Shown piece after piece: positions 5,780 through 7,036 of a stretch of 7,036 nt of DNA. The translations under genes and the position numbers were made by a program. The notes beneath the pieces are model-generated. The model saw nothing but the letters and a program-made list of their open reading frames with translations, had not been told where the DNA came from and searched no databases. The DNA lies in NCBI GenBank assembly GCA_014381035.1, contig JACMIS010000631.1:1-7036 (forward strand), written 5' to 3'. The DNA comes from Armatimonadota bacterium (GTDB lineage: Bacteria; Armatimonadota; Armatimonadia; Armatimonadales; Armatimonadaceae). How positions within the stretch are numbered: the first letter of the stretch is position 1; every line of letters starts with the position of its first letter.

Positions 5780-7036
5780 TTACCCCATGACCAGATCCTT
5801 GCCTGTTTTGATGTAAGACAGGTATTCGTCGCGGAACAGGGTAAGACTCGTCATCACGGGCCAGATCGCGCCTTCGCCCAGCGCGCAGAACGACTTGCCG
5901 CGAATGTTGTCGCAGATGTCCCAGATCAGATCCAGATCTGCCTCGCGCCCGCCGCCCTGCATGATTCTTGCATAAATCTTGTGCAACCAGTTCAGCCCCT
6001 CGCGGCACGGCGTACACTTGCCGCACGATTCGTGGTGATAAAAATCCACGAGGCGCTGGGTGATCGGTACAATAGAGGTACTTTTATCAAAAATAATCAA
6101 GCCGCCCGAACCCAAGCCGAGCGTTTTGGTCGAAGCCGGAATCCCCTCGTAATCGAACGGATAATCCAGTGGCTCCGGTGGCGCGAATCCCATCGAGGAG
6201 CCGCCGGGGATATACGTCTTCAGGTTTTCCAGTCCGCCCGTCACGCCGCCCGCAATGTCCAGCACTTCGCGGAACGGTGTCCCGAGAACTATTTCGTAGA
6301 CGCCCGGCTTGTTGACATGCCCGGAGATCGAGAACAATTTCGTCCCGCGGGAGCGCGGCGACCCGTAGCCGATCTTGCTGTACGCCTCGCCGCCCATTTC
6401 CAGGATCGGAACCACGGTCGCGACGGTTTCCACGTTGTTGACCACGGTCGGGCGTTGCCACGCGCCGGAGATCATCGGGAGCGGCGCGGCGGGCGGCTTC
6501 AAGCGCGGCATCCCGCGCTCGCCCATCAAACTCGACATCAGGGCGGACTCTTCGCCGCACTCATACGATCCCGCGCCCAGGTGCGTATAAATATCGAAAT
6601 CAATCCCCGACCCGAGGACGTTCTTGCCGCAGTAGCCCGCCTTATACGCTTCGTTGATCGCACGCTGTACCGATTTCCACGGCGCGATGTATTCGCCGCG
6701 AATGTAAATGTAGCATTTCGACGCCCGGAGCGCGACCATCGAAGCAAGGCACCCTTCCACCAGAAGGTGCGGGTGGAAGTTCATCAGGTCGCGGTCTTTC
6801 GCGGTGCCCGGTTCGCCCTCGTCGGCATTGATGACGAGGTAATGTTCCACGTCGCGGTTTTTCGGGACTGCGGACCACTTGATATGCGTCGGGAAGCCCG
6901 CCCCGCCGCGCCCACGAAGCCCGGAAACTTTGATCTCGTTGATCACGGCGTCCGGTTCCATCGCGAGGGCTTTTTTGAACGATTCGTAGCCGCCGTGCTT
7001 GACATACGTATCCAGCGACTTGATGTCCGGAACATA
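5780..7036 (-). CDS. nuoF: NADH-quinone oxidoreductase subunit F (NuoF), 5' end cut by window edge
   Basis: The NADH-oxidising subunit of complex I, which binds NADH, FMN and the [4Fe-4S] cluster N3 and passes electrons to NuoG. The frame is open to the right edge, giving 418 residues before the TAA at 5780. The visible N-terminus (YVPDIKSLDTYVKHGGYESF) already matches the family, so roughly 10-30 residues are missing. The methionine at 6961 is internal, not the start. In fragment numbering, GLRGRGGAGFPTHIKWS (39-55) and NADEGEPGTAKDRD (70-83) form the FMN/NADH site, and GAGSYECGEESAL (154-166) is the second signature. Cys338, Cys341 and Cys344 (SCGKCTPCREG) plus Cys384 (SFCALG) ligate N3. 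The PPAAPLPMISGAWQRP loop before TVVNNVET looks a few residues longer than usual. Two small genes separate it from nuoG, where the genes are normally adjacent. Confidence 0.97.
   Translation of the reverse strand, partial: YVPDIKSLDTYVKHGGYESFKKALAMEPDAVINEIKVSGLRGRGGAGFPTHIKWSAVPKNRDVEHYLVINADEGEPGTAKDRDLMNFHPHLLVEGCLASMVALRASKCYIYIRGEYIAPWKSVQRAINEAYKAGYCGKNVLGSGIDFDIYTHLGAGSYECGEESALMSSLMGERGMPRLKPPAAPLPMISGAWQRPTVVNNVETVATVVPILEMGGEAYSKIGYGSPRSRGTKLFSISGHVNKPGVYEIVLGTPFREVLDIAGGVTGGLENLKTYIPGGSSMGFAPPEPLDYPFDYEGIPASTKTLGLGSGGLIIFDKSTSIVPITQRLVDFYHHESCGKCTPCREGLNWLHKIYARIMQGGGREADLDLIWDICDNIRGKSFCALGEGAIWPVMTSLTLFRDEYLSYIKTGKDLVMG

Overview
The window is a stretch of a bacterial respiratory complex I (NADH:quinone oxidoreductase, nuo) operon, all of it on the minus strand, so transcription runs from the right edge to the left edge. 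In transcription order it holds nuoF (5' end cut by the window), two small unrecognised coiled-coil genes (5500-5745 and 5165-5500), nuoG, nuoH, nuoI and nuoJ (3' end cut by the window). The F-G-H-I-J order is the usual bacterial one. The two small genes between nuoF and nuoG are not part of any standard nuo cluster and are the main oddity.

The genes supply parts of all the functional modules. NuoF binds FMN, NADH and cluster N3. NuoG carries clusters N1b, N5, N4 and the extra N7. NuoI carries N6a and N6b and hands electrons to quinone next to NuoH. NuoH and NuoJ belong to the membrane arm, where electron transfer is coupled to ion pumping. All iron-sulfur ligands are present and all five reading frames are open, so the complex looks functional.

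Two longer non-coding gaps break the otherwise tight operon. The nuoI/nuoJ gap (509-677) and the nuoG/nuoH gap (2705-2863) each contain short degenerate tandem repeats in opposite orientations: a 7-base unit in the first and a 9-base unit in the second. Each therefore makes a large imperfect palindrome. The first repeat supplies the nuoI stop codon, and a good sigma70-like promoter for nuoJ lies just beyond it. The second repeat creates a spurious upstream start for nuoH.

The nuo genes are GC-rich (hand-counted 60-base samples of about 62-67%), while the two small genes are lower (about 49% and 54%). The protein sequences are not of the alpha/gammaproteobacterial type. NuoI, with a CIGC..C...CP motif and RYSPGERY, and NuoG, with the N7 ligands, resemble those of Chloroflexota, Armatimonadota and Actinobacteria. 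Degenerate heptamer arrays of this kind are also something I associate with such genomes. This placement is a guess from memory and no closer assignment is supported.
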